Shown: piece by piece, positions 33,816-45,711 of the stretch | How positions within the stretch are numbered: position 1 is the first letter of the stretch | How the letters are laid out: each line of letters opens with the position of its first letter | Source of the DNA: Tricholoma matsutake | Taxonomy: Eukaryota > Basidiomycota > Agaricomycetes > Agaricales > Tricholomataceae | Direction: 5' to 3' | DNA length: 64,000 nucleotides | Assembly: GCA_026075535.2 (NCBI GenBank) | Contig: AP026547.1 | Location: 8,556,001 to 8,620,000, forward strand | The notes under the pieces: generated by a model | Seen by the model: only the letters and a program-made list of their open reading frames with translations | The model's database searches: none | Told to the model about the DNA's origin: nothing | Translations under genes and position numbers: made by a program

Positions 33816-34217
33816 TGTTAGGGTGACACCCACTATCTGCTAGCTAAGACCGTGTGGGTTCTCTCTACAAGAAGGGGGCGGGATCTGCGCTTGTGATGGG
33901 GGAATTGATGGTTTTGATGCAAGGAGTTATTAATAGGTGAGTTTGTTGAGGTAGGCCTTTCACACCGTAAATGTAGGTGGAATACCTAAGAGAACACAAC
34001 TAGGGTCCCCTAGGCATATATTTAGGGTTTATATACTATGTTACATATATTGTACATTGTTGTTACCGACACATTCGCACATGCACATACATATTGATGC
34101 GTGCAAAATAAAATTCTCATGCTATCAAAGTGTAGCATAATTTGGCATCACGTAGCGTAATTCGACATAATAAAATAAAAATGAAATTTTATTAGGTAAT
34201 GGGGTGGTTTCCTAACA
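33816..34217 (-). repeat. 3' LTR of gypsy D
   Basis: 402 bp, direct repeat of 45712-46113, TG...CA ends. A C-rich tract follows at 34218 on the plus strand, which is the polypurine tract in element sense. Confidence 0.92.
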
Positions 34218-34295
34218 TTACCCCCCTTTTATGCCTCGACTTCCAGGTGAGAAAATATTATGTTTGTCCCCTCTGTGAAATTTTGGTAAGGCCGG

Positions 34296-34721
34296 TGTAA
34301 GGGGACTAGGGGGGTGCCCTGTGTGTTTTTCCTATTTTTTATGTTCGTCCCATATTTTTCCCCACCTCATTTCCTTCTATTCTTCATTTTCTATGATTTT
34401 TCCGGATTTTATTACTAATTTTCCCTTGCTATCATGTTTGTATATGTTGACACTTTTATATTTAGAGGCAGAGTACCCCTTCCAACACATACCCCTTGGT
34501 ATGATGTCATTCGGCGGCCTTGATCCGCCTATCTCCGCCTTTTTCTATTTTTAGGTTATATTTGATTTTTGTCGTCTTCACATATACTGGGCATCAGCAA
34601 GGGGATCCTTAGAGTTTTCTCTTCGGATTTCCCTTTGCTAGGTGCGCCCCCAATCCCTGTATTATGTAGCATAATTTTAACTTCGGATTTCCCTTTGCTA
34701 GAGGCTTAGGTTGCCCTTATA
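34296..34721 (+). repeat. 5' LTR of gypsy E
   Basis: 426 bp. It contains CATATA at 34581, about 30 bp before AGAGTTTTCT at 34611-34620, which is the likely transcript start and is complementary to the primer site just after the LTR. A CTTCGGATTTCCCTTTGCTA segment is repeated at 34621 and 34681. Confidence 0.92.
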
Positions 34722-34723
34722 GT

Positions 34724-34733
34724 AGAAAACTCT
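34724..34733 (+). other. Candidate self-priming site of gypsy E
   Basis: AGAAAACTCT begins 2 nt after the 5' LTR and is the perfect reverse complement of AGAGTTTTCT at 34611-34620. No TGG-type tRNA primer site is present. This is the geometry of Tf1-type self-priming. Confidence 0.6.
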
Positions 34734-34887
34734 CCCCTAAGGCCCGAAAATCGTGAACGCGCTGCCCAAAATAGGCAGGTACGGACTGGACGACGCTTCC
34801 CAAAGCTCCACAGAGTCCCTACACACCGTTCCAGATACTCTCACCTTTATCACGCTGCCATTTTCGCCAAATGCACTCCCTAGCGAC

Positions 34888-36006
34888 ATGGACGCATCAG
34901 AACGCTTCAACGCGCTTGAAAGCGACGTTTCCGGAATGCGCGCGCAAATCGACTCGCTTAAATCTACGATTGAAAACTTTGTTAGGACCCTCCAGGCTAA
35001 CCCTACGACTAATAGTTCCCCCTTCACGACTCCAAGCGCACCCAACAACGACGTTTTGCCAAATGCATCCACTAAGGAACGTGCCCAGATCAAACCATCC
35101 CCCCCCGCTGAATTTAATGGTGCATGTGCGCAGGGATGTGCATTCCTTAATTCCTGTGAGTTATACATTAGTCTCCAGTTGCATCAATTCATTGATGAGG
35201 CTGCAAAAATTTGTTGGGCCTTCACATACATGAAATCTGAACGCGCCTATCTCTATGTGGACCGTATCCTACGTCAAACTAAAGAACTCGGTTCTCTACC
35301 TTTCTCCACTTGGGGTGACTTTTGAGCTGAGTTCATACGCCACTTCTGCCCCCTCAATGAATGCCACTGAGCAGTGACACGACTTGAGTCATCCACTTAC
35401 CACCAGGGACGTTGATCCATGGATGACTATATCGATGAGTTCAAGGATTTGGTGGACATGGCAGGGTATGGGAGTGGGTTACCAGTGGTGGTGAAGTTCT
35501 GACGGGGGCTCAACCGAGAAATTCAGGACCAGATTGCACAGATGTTGGAAGGGCGCCCAGCGGACGATGATATCCTTGCTTGGTATGAAGCTGCTTCACT
35601 CTGTGATGAGAACCAACTCACAAATGCAGCATTTAATGCTGCATTCCGTGCTCCAACTACCACTCATACACCCTACACCTTCAATCGAAGCCTCCCCCGC
35701 CCTAACCCCATTCCTGCTCGTCAAACTCCCACACCAGCCGTCAATGTCCCAGTACCAATGGATGTTGATGCAGCCCGCAGCTGTGCACGTAAGTTGGATC
35801 TCTGCTACTGTTGTGGGGAACCTGGACACAGGGCTGGAGTGTGTCCCCATCGTCAGGATATCCGCATGCTCACCCCCGAGGGATGAGACAAACTCCTGCA
35901 AGATTTGTTGGCACTTGTAGATGTTGAGGAAGCGAAGGATCAAGTTGCAGAGGAGGTTAAGCTGGAAGTTGTAGAGGAGCAGGATTTTCCTATTCGCAGC
36001 GAGTGA
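34888..36006 (+). pseudogene. Gypsy E gag with CCHC zinc knuckle
   Basis: From ATG 34888 (MDASERFNALESDV) a coiled-coil N-terminus leads to a capsid (PAEFNGACAQGCAFLNSCELY, truncated here to the motif PAEFNG, and FKDLVDMAGYGSG). A knuckle CYCCGEPGHRAGVCPH lies near 35800. In-frame TGAs occur at 35323, near 35368, 35415, 35501 and at 35884; several follow FT, GR or KF contexts where arginine is expected. Gag ends at 36006 and pol continues in the -1 frame. Confidence 0.72.
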
Positions 36007-39000
36007 ATTGTACGCCCTCACTGCCTGTCCATAACCGCTTTGAAGTCTTGTCAGTTGAATCCCCGGAGAATGAATCCATTTCTGTGACTGCTCCCCTCTC
36101 TGACCCTTCGAAGTTGGCTAAAGACATACCTGCTCTCCCCATCTCTCCTTCTACTCCACGTCCCAAAATTAAATCATGGGAGCGTAAACTACCACGCAAG
36201 TATATTGTGGCATCCACTCCCTCTGCACATTCCTTAAACCTAGCCATCAAACTGCAGACGACCAACACTGGACAGATACTCGGTGTCTCTGCGCTCCTGG
36301 ACTCTGGTGCGACTGGTCTCTTCATCGATTCCCATCTGGTACAACAACATTGTCTAAATACTCGCTCACTCTCACATCCGATACCTGTATATAACGTGGA
36401 TGGATCCCCAAATGAAGCTGGTGCCATCCGAGAGGTTGCAGACCTGGTTCTCTGTTACAAAGATCATAGTGAGCATGCCCTTTTTGCTGTCACTCAATTA
36501 GGAAAGCAAAAGGCGATTTTGGGATATCCATGGCTTCAAGACCATAACCCAGAGGTCGACTGGCACACCGGGGAGGTTACCATGAGCCGATGTCCATCCC
36601 GCTGTCGGACGTGTTTCACAGAAGCCAGGCAAGAACGTCGTGGACAGAAGGCAGCAATACGACGAACTCAGAAGTGTCATGCTGGACCCCTGCCTATACC
36701 TGAAGTGGAATTGGAAGGGGTTCCTGATCTAATGCCGGACGTGATGATGATGAGGACCCAGAGGAAGTGGAGGAGGGTGATCGGATCTTCTACACTGTGA
36801 TTCGCTCATCGCATGAGGTGTGTGCCACATCGAACATATCCCAACGCCTCGCCGAGGCCTTCCACAAAAACAACGCTGCTAAATTTTCTACTAACTCCTT
36901 ACTCCCTCATCTCCATGAGTTTGAAGACGTGTTCTCCAAGGAGTCATTCGACTCTCTTCCTGCGTGTAAGCCATGGGATCACGTGATCGAACTCACCCCT
37001 GGCGCAACCCCTTCATCCTGCAAGGTCTATCCTCTCTCTCCAGAGGAACAACGGCAGCTTGACCAGTTCATCGACGAGCACCTGGCCTCTGGATGTATTC
37101 GACCATCGAAGTCACCCATGGCCTCTCCCTTTTTCTTTGTCAAGAAGAAGGATGGCTCACTTCGACCGGTTCAAGACTACAGAAGACTCAACAACATCAC
37201 GGTCAAAAATTGCTACCCACTACCCCTCATCTCCGAACTCGTAAACCAGCTCCATGGAGCCCGATACTTCACCAAGCTCAATGTCCATTGGGGCTATAAT
37301 AATGTGAGGATAAAGGAGGGAGATGAGTGGAAGGCAGCCTTTCGTACCAACCGTGGTCTTTTTGAACCGCTTGTCATGTTCTTTGGCCTTACTAATAGCC
37401 CTGCCACCTTTCAGACCATGATGAACGACATCTTCCATGACCTCATCCTCGAAGGCGTTGTCTGCATCTATCTCGACGACATCCTCATCTTCACTCGCAC
37501 GGTTGAAGAGCACTGTCGCATCACACGCCTCGTCCTAGAGCGACTTCGACGGTACAAACTCTACCTTTGTCAGGACAAATGCAAGTTCAAAAGGACCAAG
37601 ATTGAGTACCTCGGCCTGATTATCTCGGAGGGTCAAGTGGAGATGGATCCTATCAAGGTAAATGGGGTCACAGCTTGGCCGACGCCCACGAACAAGAAGG
37701 AGGTGCAGTCTTTCCTGGGCTTCATCAATTTTTATTGGCGTTTTATCAAGGATTTCTCACATCATGCACGACCGCTGTTCGACTTGACAGGAAAGGAGGC
37801 ATGGAGGTGGGATAATGCACAACAGGAGGCATTCGAAAAGCTTAAGGAGATGGTCACTTCCGCTCCGATCCTTACCTTTGCTGACGATTTGCGTCCTTTT
37901 CGTGTAGAAGCCGACAGTTCTGACTTTGCGACGGGCGCTGTGTTGTCTCAGCAGTCTCCGGAGGACCAGAAGTGGCATCCTGTTGCATTCTACTCCAAAA
38001 GCCTTAGTGCTGTAGAGAGAAACTACGAGATCCATGACAAGGAGATGTTGGCGATAATGCATGCGCTTGAGGAGTGGCGACACTTCCTCGAGGGTGCCCA
38101 ACACAAGGTGGAAATTTGGACAGATCACAAGAACCTCGAGTACTTCATGACGGCCAAGAAATTGAACCGTCGTCAAGCTCGTCGGTCCCTGTATCTATCT
38201 AGATTCGACTTCTCCTTGCACCACCGTCCGGGTCACAGCATGGGGAAGACCGATGCCCTATCCTGACGTGCAGACCATGGGGATGGCAGCAGTGACAACC
38301 AAAACATTGTGCTGTTGCAGCCAGACCTGTTCACCATTCGGGCACTGGAAGGCATCGTACCCCAGGGCGAGGAGCGGGACATTCTACGTGACATTCGTCG
38401 CGCAAACCGTAGCGGTTTACATGAGGATGTTGTCGCCCAAGCTGTTAAAGAACTGAGGAAGGGATCGACCCTTTTCTTACGTGCAGCAGAGTGGGCTGAA
38501 AAGGAGGACTTGTTGTATTTCAGGGATCGCATCTATGTTCCCAATGACCCAGACCTTCGCCAGCGCATCATATCCCAACACCATGACTCACAGATTGCTG
38601 GCCACCCTGGACACTGGAAGACCTTGGAGCTCACCTCACGGAACTATTGGTGGCCACAAATGTCACGGCTCATTGGTCAGTATTGTCGCACTTGTGACCT
38701 TTGCTTACGCACCAAGGTCCCTCGTTGCAAGCCTATTGGTGAGCTACACCCTCTTCCTGTTCCAGAGAGTCGTTGGGATGTCGTCAGCGTCGACTTTGTG
38801 GTGGAATTGCCAGAGTCAAATGGGTTTGATGCGGTGATGTGCACAGTTGACTCAGTGGGAAAACGCGCTCACTTCATTCCCACTCACACCACTGTCAGTG
38901 CCCTAGGTGCCACTCGACTCTACCTCCACCACGTGTGGAAATTACATGGACTTCCTGGTGCCTTCCTCTCGGATCGTGGCCCTCAGTTCATGGCAGAGTT

Positions 39001-39901
39001 CACTCGTGAGCTGTACCGACTCCTGGGGATCAAACTCCTCGCTTCAACTGCTTATCACCCACAAACTGATGGCCAGGCGGAGCGAGTCAACCAGGAACTG
39101 GAGCAGTACATCTGCCTCTTTGTCAATGAATGCCAGGACGATTGGGATGATCTCCTTCCTTTGGCCGAGTTCGGGTACAACAACCATGTCCATGCTTCCA
39201 CTCAACAGACCGCTTTCCTCTTAGACACTGGACGACATCCACGCATGGGATTTGAACCTCACCAAACTCCCTCACACATCGAGACAGTGAATGAGTTCAC
39301 AGAACGCATGAGGGATAGCTTGGAGGAGGCAAGGGCAGCCTTAGCAAAGGCGAAGGACGACATGGCGCAATTTTACAACCAGCGCCACTCCCCAACCCCT
39401 CAGTACAAGGTTGGTGATCGAGTTTATCTTGACTCCAGTGACATCTCCACTACACGTCCATCCAAGAAACTCGCTCATCGCTTCTTGGGACCTTTCCCCA
39501 TTGTCAAGTGCGTTGGAACACATGCCTATCGTCTACGCCTCCCAGCCTCCATGTCCAGACTCCATCCCGTCTTCCATGTCGTCAAATTGCTTCCAGCTCC
39601 CCCAGATCCGTTCCCAGGATGCCATTCACACCCACCACCACCACCTACAGTGATCGAGGGAGAACCCCAATATGAAGTCGAGTCAATCTTGGACAGCCGT
39701 TTGCGTCGAGGAAAACTCCAGTATTTGGTACATTGGAAGGGTTATGGGTATGAGGAGAACTCATGGGTCGAAGAGTCTGACGTAAATGCCCCTCGGTTAA
39801 TCAAGGAATTCCACCGACGGCACACTGCTGCACCGCGTCGCATTCAAGTCACGGACTTTGGTCATATACGATTTCGAATGCATCGGGGCGATGCATCTTA
39901 G
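36003..39901 (+). pseudogene. Gypsy E pol with C-terminal chromodomain
   Basis: Protease: SALLDSGATGLFIDS near 36290. A one-base frame change near 36740-36770 leads into RT (PSKSPMASPFFFVKKKDGS, FFGLTNSPATFQ, YLDDILIF near 37470). RNase H: VAFYSKSLSAVERNY and IWTDHKNLEYF. A TGA at 38264 replaces the expected arginine after DALS. Integrase: zinc-binding HHDSQIAGHPGHWK...CRTCDLC, then the DDE region with SDRGPQFMAEF and NQELEQY. Chromodomain near 39670-39830 (ILDSRLRRGKLQYLVHWKGY), which in chromoviruses steers integration to methylated histone H3 in heterochromatin. Stop at 39901. Confidence 0.82.
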
Positions 39902-39912
39902 AGAGGGGGTGA

Positions 39913-40338
39913 TGTAAGGGGACTAGGGGGGTGCCCTGTGTGTTTTTCCTATTTTTTATGTTCGTCCCATATTTTTCCCCACCTCATTTCCTTCTATTCT
40001 TCATTTTCTATGATTTTTCTGGATTTTATTACTAATTTTCCCTTGCTATCATGTTTGTATATGTTGACACTTTTATATTTAGAGGCGGAGTACCCCTTCC
40101 GACACATACCCCTTGGTATGATGTCATTCGGCGGCCTTGATCCACCTATCTCCGCCTTTTTCTATTTTTAGGTTATATTTGATTTTTGTCGTCTTCACAT
40201 ATACTGGGCATCAGCAAGGGGATCCTTAGAGTTTTCTCTTCAGATTTCCCTTTGCTAGGTGCACCCCCAATCCCTGTATTATGTAGCATAATTTTAACTT
40301 CGGATTTCCCTTTGCTAGAGGCTTAGGTTGCCCTTATA
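39913..40338 (+). repeat. 3' LTR of gypsy E
   Basis: 426-bp direct repeat of 34296-34721 with 6 CpG-type differences. It ends TTATA followed by the GCCGG duplication. Confidence 0.92.
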
Positions 40339-40343
40339 GCCGG

Positions 40344-43300
40344 AATTTCATCCCCTCATACACCATTCTCGCAATGCGACGCAGAGCATTTGGATTATGT
40401 TTAAAGAATTGGGCGATCACGTTATGCGCTTGCTTACAATTCTCTTTGGGTTCCCACAAATTATTTTTGTCAGTGTAGTTTTTCCACTTTATTAAAAACT
40501 CCAATTTGTTCCGTCAAAGACGTGAGTCTAGAATTTCTTCAACTATGTATTCTGGAGCACCTTCTACTATTATTGGAGGTTGCAGAGTAGTTTGTTGGCC
40601 AGGAATAGTGGGCGGGCGGTAAGGGCATAGGCAGGATACGTTAATCTCAGGATCAATCTTGAATGATCAGGGTAATTTTAGCACTACCACATTAGGCGAG
40701 ATCACTTTAGAGATCGCATATGGGCCAACTTGTTTCTCTGTAAGTTTCCTTGAAGGTCGTGGAATATTCAGGTCCTTGGTACTTAGCCATACCAAGTCAC
40801 CAACTTTGTACTCTGGAGCATGTGCTCGAGTACGATCTGCGTGTCACATCATGTCATCACATGCTTTCTTCAATGCTGCCTCTGCTTCCTCTTGTACCTT
40901 TTGCATCTTAGATACAAAGTCTTCTACCAACTGTACTTTGACTTCCCTTCTGGGTTCTACTCCCATGCAAGGATGATATCCATAATTCACAAAAAAGGGT
41001 GACATATGAGTAGCCGAATGGAATTTGTTATTGTGGGAGAATTCAGCAATTGCCAACCATTTGGGCCAGTCGGTTTGTTGGTAGTTGACAAACATACATA
41101 GGTACTGCTCCAACTCCTGATTCATTCTCTCTGTCTGCCCATCAGTCTGCGGGTGATATGCTGTAGATAATTTAGTTTGAATTCCCAATATGTTGTTTAG
41201 TTCTCGCATAAATGCAGAAGCAAATTGTGGTCTGCAATCGGAGATAACGGTATCGGGTAACCCATGTAACCGCCATACCTGATTTAGATAGAGGTGCACC
41301 AAGCCCAATGATGAGGTTTCTGTAGTAGTAGGAATAATATGGACCTCCTTTGTAAAGTGGTCACATACTACAAATATTGCATCATACCCTTGAGCCTCGG
41401 GTAATCCGGTAATAAAATCCACAGATATATCTCACCACGGCACTTTAGGTATAGGGTTCGGCATTAATTTTCCTGCAGGTTTTTCTGGAAATTTCTTCCC
41501 CCTCATGCATGTATCACATCCATCCACATACCCCAACACATACTTTGAAATTCCGGGACATCAATAATTTCTCATTACTAATTCCAACGTCTTCCATCTT
41601 CCGGGTGTCTGGCAATCAGCATATTGTGATGTAACCGGATGATCTCCCTTCGCAAATCCTGATCCTTTGGTACATACACTTTTCCTTGAAACAACACCAA
41701 CCCTTGTTCCTCAGCCCATTCATCTCCTTTGATATTACCTTTCTTCTCTCCCTTCAGAGCTTTCACGGCTTCCACTACTTCATTGTCCATTTCCGAACAT
41801 TGTCTAATTTTAGACAACATTTCCATTTCCAAGCTATCTATTAATAGATGCCCTTGATGCATAGCCCAAATATGAAAGTATTCGGGTTTGAGTAAGGTAA
41901 CATTTTTATTGTCCTCCTCCACCCCCCTTTTATGATCAATACATCTGGATAATGCATCTGCTTTCCTCATTAAGCTTCCTGCTTTGTGGACCAAGTGAAA
42001 ATTGAAACGCGATAGGAATAGTGCCCAACATGCTTGCCGGCGATTAAGCTTTTTAGCGGACATGAAGTATTGCAGATTTTGATGATCTGTCCAGATCTCA
42101 ATCTCATGCGTACATCACTCCAAATAATGCCTCCATGCCTCCAATGCTCGTATTATCCCCAACATTTCTTTGTCATGCACATCATAATTCCTTTCCACAT
42201 CATTCAACCCTTTTGACAAGTATGCACAAGGATGCCATTTGTCATCTTCGCACAGCATTGATAATACCACTCCAGTAGCAAAATCAGATGCATCGGATTC
42301 CACTCACAAAGGGCATGTGAAATCTACTGGGGCTAATATTGGTCCCTTCACAAACTTCCTCTTCAACTCCTCAAACGCTGTCTGCTGCTGCTCTCCCCAC
42401 CTCCATACTACTCCCTTTCACATAAGGTTATGTAAGGGTGCGGCAATTTTAGAAAAATTGTGCACAAAGCGACAATAATAATTTGTGAGTCCCAAGAAGG
42501 CTTGAACCTCTTTGACACAGGTGGGCGCAGGCCAATCTGTGATTGCCTGTACCTTGATCAGATCCATTTTGATCCCATCAGGGCCAATCAATAATCCTAG
42601 GAACTCAATCTCGCTTGCCCCAAACACACACTTCTCTGGTTTCAAAAATAGATCATTCTCTGCCAACCTCTGTAACACCTCCTGTACTATCGCCTCATGA
42701 TTTTCTTCATCCTCCATGAATATCAGAATGTCGTCAATAAATATTATTACCACGCCTTTGTCTATTACATCCTTGAAAATGTTGTTCATCATATTTTGAA
42801 AGGTCGGGGGACTATTAGTCATCCCAAAAAACATGACAAGCAGCTCGAAGGATCCTCGACGTGTGGCAAATGCAGCCTTCCACTCATCTCCTTTCTTTAT
42901 TTGTACATTGTTGTATCCCCATCATAAATCCAATTTTGTAAAGACCTTGGCTTTTCCCATCTTGTCAATTATTTCTGAAATCAACGGCAGGGGGTATGCA
43001 TTGTTCACTGTCCACTCATTCAAATACCTATGATCTGTACACCTCTTCCTTTGGTCTTTCTTTGGCACAAAGAATATTGGTGACATCTGTGGTGATTTCG
43101 AAGGTCATATGTATCCTTTATGCAATTGCTCCTTCAGGAATGCATCCACTTCTTCTTGTTCCATTGGAGATAACAGATATACCTTCGACTTCTTTGGCAC
43201 AAACCCTGGCTTCATCTCAATCACATGATCCCATGGCTTCCGCACCGGCATTCGCTCAGACTCCTTCTTCTGGAACACTGACAGATGTTCATGATACACT

Positions 43301-44180
43301 TTTGGCACCCATTCCTCCACTGGCTTCTCCACCTTCACAATATTCTTGTCCCATGACTGTCCTCCATGAATTGTTCTAAAGGTTTGCTTCTGCTCTTCTT
43401 TCTCGATCATGATCGGAACTTTCTCATTTGGCATTTCCTCATCCTCCACTTCCTCCATCGTAACAGAATACTTTCTTGGACATTCTTTCTCTTTCTTTTT
43501 CCTTTTTTCCTTCTTCATCTTCCTCCCATACACATTACATTCCTTAGGACAATGAGTCATTTGTACTTTCCCAGTTTTCCAATCAATTTCGGGATTATGC
43601 TTCCATAACCACAGACATCCTATTATTAGATTGGTTTTCCCAAGATTGCACACTTCGAATACGGCTCACTCCTGATGCTCCTGATACTTTAGTACCATAG
43701 TCACCTCCTCCTTGATAGTTCCTCCACGATTGACTGTTCCATCAATATTGTACACCATTATAGGTTGCGCCAGCTTGTGTGTGTTAATACCATTTCCAGT
43801 AATTAAGGATCAATTAATAAATAATCCTGTAGCACCACTATCAAGCAACACTTCCACATCAATAGCTGCATGCGTGTCCACTGTCTTCAATCCCACAGTC
43901 AAGGTAATTTTGGGTTCTATTCGTGCAGAGTGAATAAAGAATTTAGGGGTTTTCGGAAATGACGCATGACAATTTTCTTTGTCATGTGATTGACAACAGT
44001 TGTACTCCTTTTCGTCACGTGATTCAAAACAGTTATACTCCTCCTTGATTTTCTTTTCTGATTTGCTCTGGGTTTCCTCGGATACTAATACATTGTAACG
44101 ATTCTGGGTCACCAATGGGGAAACCTTCACTGGGACTCTTCCACAAAATTCTTCTGCTTCCCTTCCTCTGGCTTCACTTC
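40344..44180 (-). pseudogene. Gypsy D pol with chromodomain
   Basis: Minus strand. Protease VLLDSGATGLFIN then TGA (43812). RT from about 43107 to 42418 with [22 protein letters not shown] and FIDDILIF. RNase H near 42300-42000 ([43 protein letters not shown]). Integrase near 41640-40850 (RGKKFPEK..., DFITGLPEAQGYDAIF, SDCRPQFASAF, NQELEQYL). Chromodomain near 40530-40370 (LEFLIKWKNYTDKNNLWEP). Stops at 43812, 43107, 42420, 42117 and 40846 are TGA and mostly sit where arginine is expected. One frame shift lies near 41610. Element E interrupts the last codons; sense continues at 34290 (PYQNFTEGTN) to a TAA. Confidence 0.82.
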
Positions 44181-45224
44181 CTAGATTGTAGCTTCCCTAT
44201 TCTTTCTTTTCTGCCTACAATTTCTAGAAATGTGTCCTAACTGCCCACAGTTAAAACATTTAAGTGGGGCTCGTCTTCCTGCTTGATCAACCTCCATTGC
44301 CTCTGCTGGTGCTGCTGAGTCCATAACTATAGGTGTCACTGCCATGGCCGGTGGCTGTGCCCTTGGAGCTTGCACCTGAGGCACCTTTCCTTTCTTGGAC
44401 TTTCCTCCAGATGACTTTCCAAATTTACTACTTCCGTACATCAACTTTGACTCCACCTGTTCCTGCCGATATTGCCAGTCAAGGCGCATTGCCCAATTAT
44501 ACCACTCATCCAACTTCTCTGGCATAGAAGGTAGTCAGTAGATAGACTTGAATAAAGAGGGATTTAATCCTGCTTTCAAAAACTCTACCAATGCAGCTTC
44601 TCCCATGTCCATTTGCGAAGCTTCTGCTTTGAACTGCAAAATAAATTCATCCACCATTAGGGAACCTTGGTGCATGGTCTTTAATTTAGCATTGGCTGTC
44701 ACCTTTGGATTAGGGTCTCCAAACTGTGCCTCCAATCTCTCCAGAAATTCCTTGAAGGTTGCAAATGGTTTATTTCCTGCGGCAATTTGATTAATAGCCT
44801 TGTTCCTCCAGAACTGTGCTTTCCCCCCCTGAATGTATGAGAGAGCAAACATAATCCTAGACTCGGCTGTACAAAACTCTGGCTTCCTCCCATGGATGTA
44901 CAATACTATAGAGCTGATGAAGGATTTTGTATTCTCCATGGTACCATCAAAGATTTGTGGGGGCGTGTACTTAGGTAAGCGCACTTTTCCATTTCCAGAT
45001 TTCTCTGCTGTCTCATCCTCCTGTGATATCCACTCCACCATCTCCTCCATCTCATCATCTCTTTCTCCTATTGTCTCTGGCTGTACTTCCGCTTGTCTGG
45101 GCTGTGATGCTGCCAATACTGACACTAATTGCAACATTTGTGCTGTGAGTGCATCAATTTTCGCCTCTAGTGCTGGTATGGGAACAGGATTAGGACTGGG
45201 ATTAGAAGTTGAAGGTTTGGACAT
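44181..45224 (-). pseudogene. Gypsy D gag with CCHC zinc knuckle
   Basis: From ATG 45224 (MSKPSTSNPSPNPVP): coiled coil (LEAKIDALTAQMLQLVSVL), acidic linker, capsid (PPQIFDGTMENTKSFISSI, FLERLEAQFGDPNP), and a knuckle CFNCGQLGHISRNC near 44260. One in-frame TGA at 44537-44535 splits it, in a context (SIY-stop-LP) where a CGA codon is likely. Pol follows in the -1 frame, as in element E. Confidence 0.78.
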
Positions 45225-45698
45225 AATTGTAGAATCTGTGATGAATCACTTCTTCAACAAATTCAAAAAAATTTTCTTTGAGACCTCTCCAAACGTTTAT
45301 GGGTCACGTGATGGTTTGTCAATCGTTTGTCAATCGTTTGTTGTTCGTCAGGCGCCTATTTTGACACTTTGGATCAATAACCCTTCCAACAGTGCCTGAT
45401 CTCGGAGATAACACTGAATTCAGCTTGTAACTAAAATAGTTGTCCAAATAGAGTGATGTAAATCATAACTAAACCAGATCCAATCGGTTGTCTGGTTGCA
45501 GCTGTCCTAATGACGAGCGCTGCCTCTTGATCACTGGCGGTCGCAATGTAAGGCGAGGCCTGGCGTCAGCTTATGAAAGAAAAGGTAGATTACATATATA
45601 CAAGTACTTCCAGCTCGTGCCAAAAGGATGAGTAATCGGATGTGGCGTGGTGAAACAATGACATATGTGCAAGTAAGAGAAGGCACACTGATATGGGA

Positions 45699-45709
45699 AG
45701 TTGTGTTCT
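45699..45709 (-). other. Candidate self-priming site of gypsy D
   Basis: In element sense AGAACACAACT starts 2 nt after the 5' LTR. It is the perfect 11-nt reverse complement of AGTTGTGTTCT within the LTR (plus-strand 45887-45897), which lies about 25-30 bp downstream of a TATATA motif. This is the same layout as in element E. Confidence 0.65.
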
Positions 45710-45711
45710 TC

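Larger units (their letters stand above)
34296..40338 (+). mobile_element. Chromodomain Ty3/gypsy element E, nested in D
   Basis: Two 426-bp LTRs (34296-34721 and 39913-40338) are flanked by GCCGG (34291-34295 and 40339-40343). The ends are TGTAAGG...CCTTATA, so the right end is TA, not CA. Only 6 differences were counted between the LTRs, all C/T or G/A at CpG. The interior holds gag with a zinc knuckle and pol with protease, RT, RNase H, integrase and chromodomain. A purine tract (AGAGAGGGGGTGA) precedes the 3' LTR. In-frame stops and one frame shift show it is inactive. Confidence 0.93.

Noticed and set aside
35990..36010. Programmed -1 frameshift between gag and pol of E (and likewise near 44180 in D)
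   Set aside because: The -1 relation is real in both, but I saw no convincing slippery heptamer plus pseudoknot, so a programmed mechanism is not claimed.
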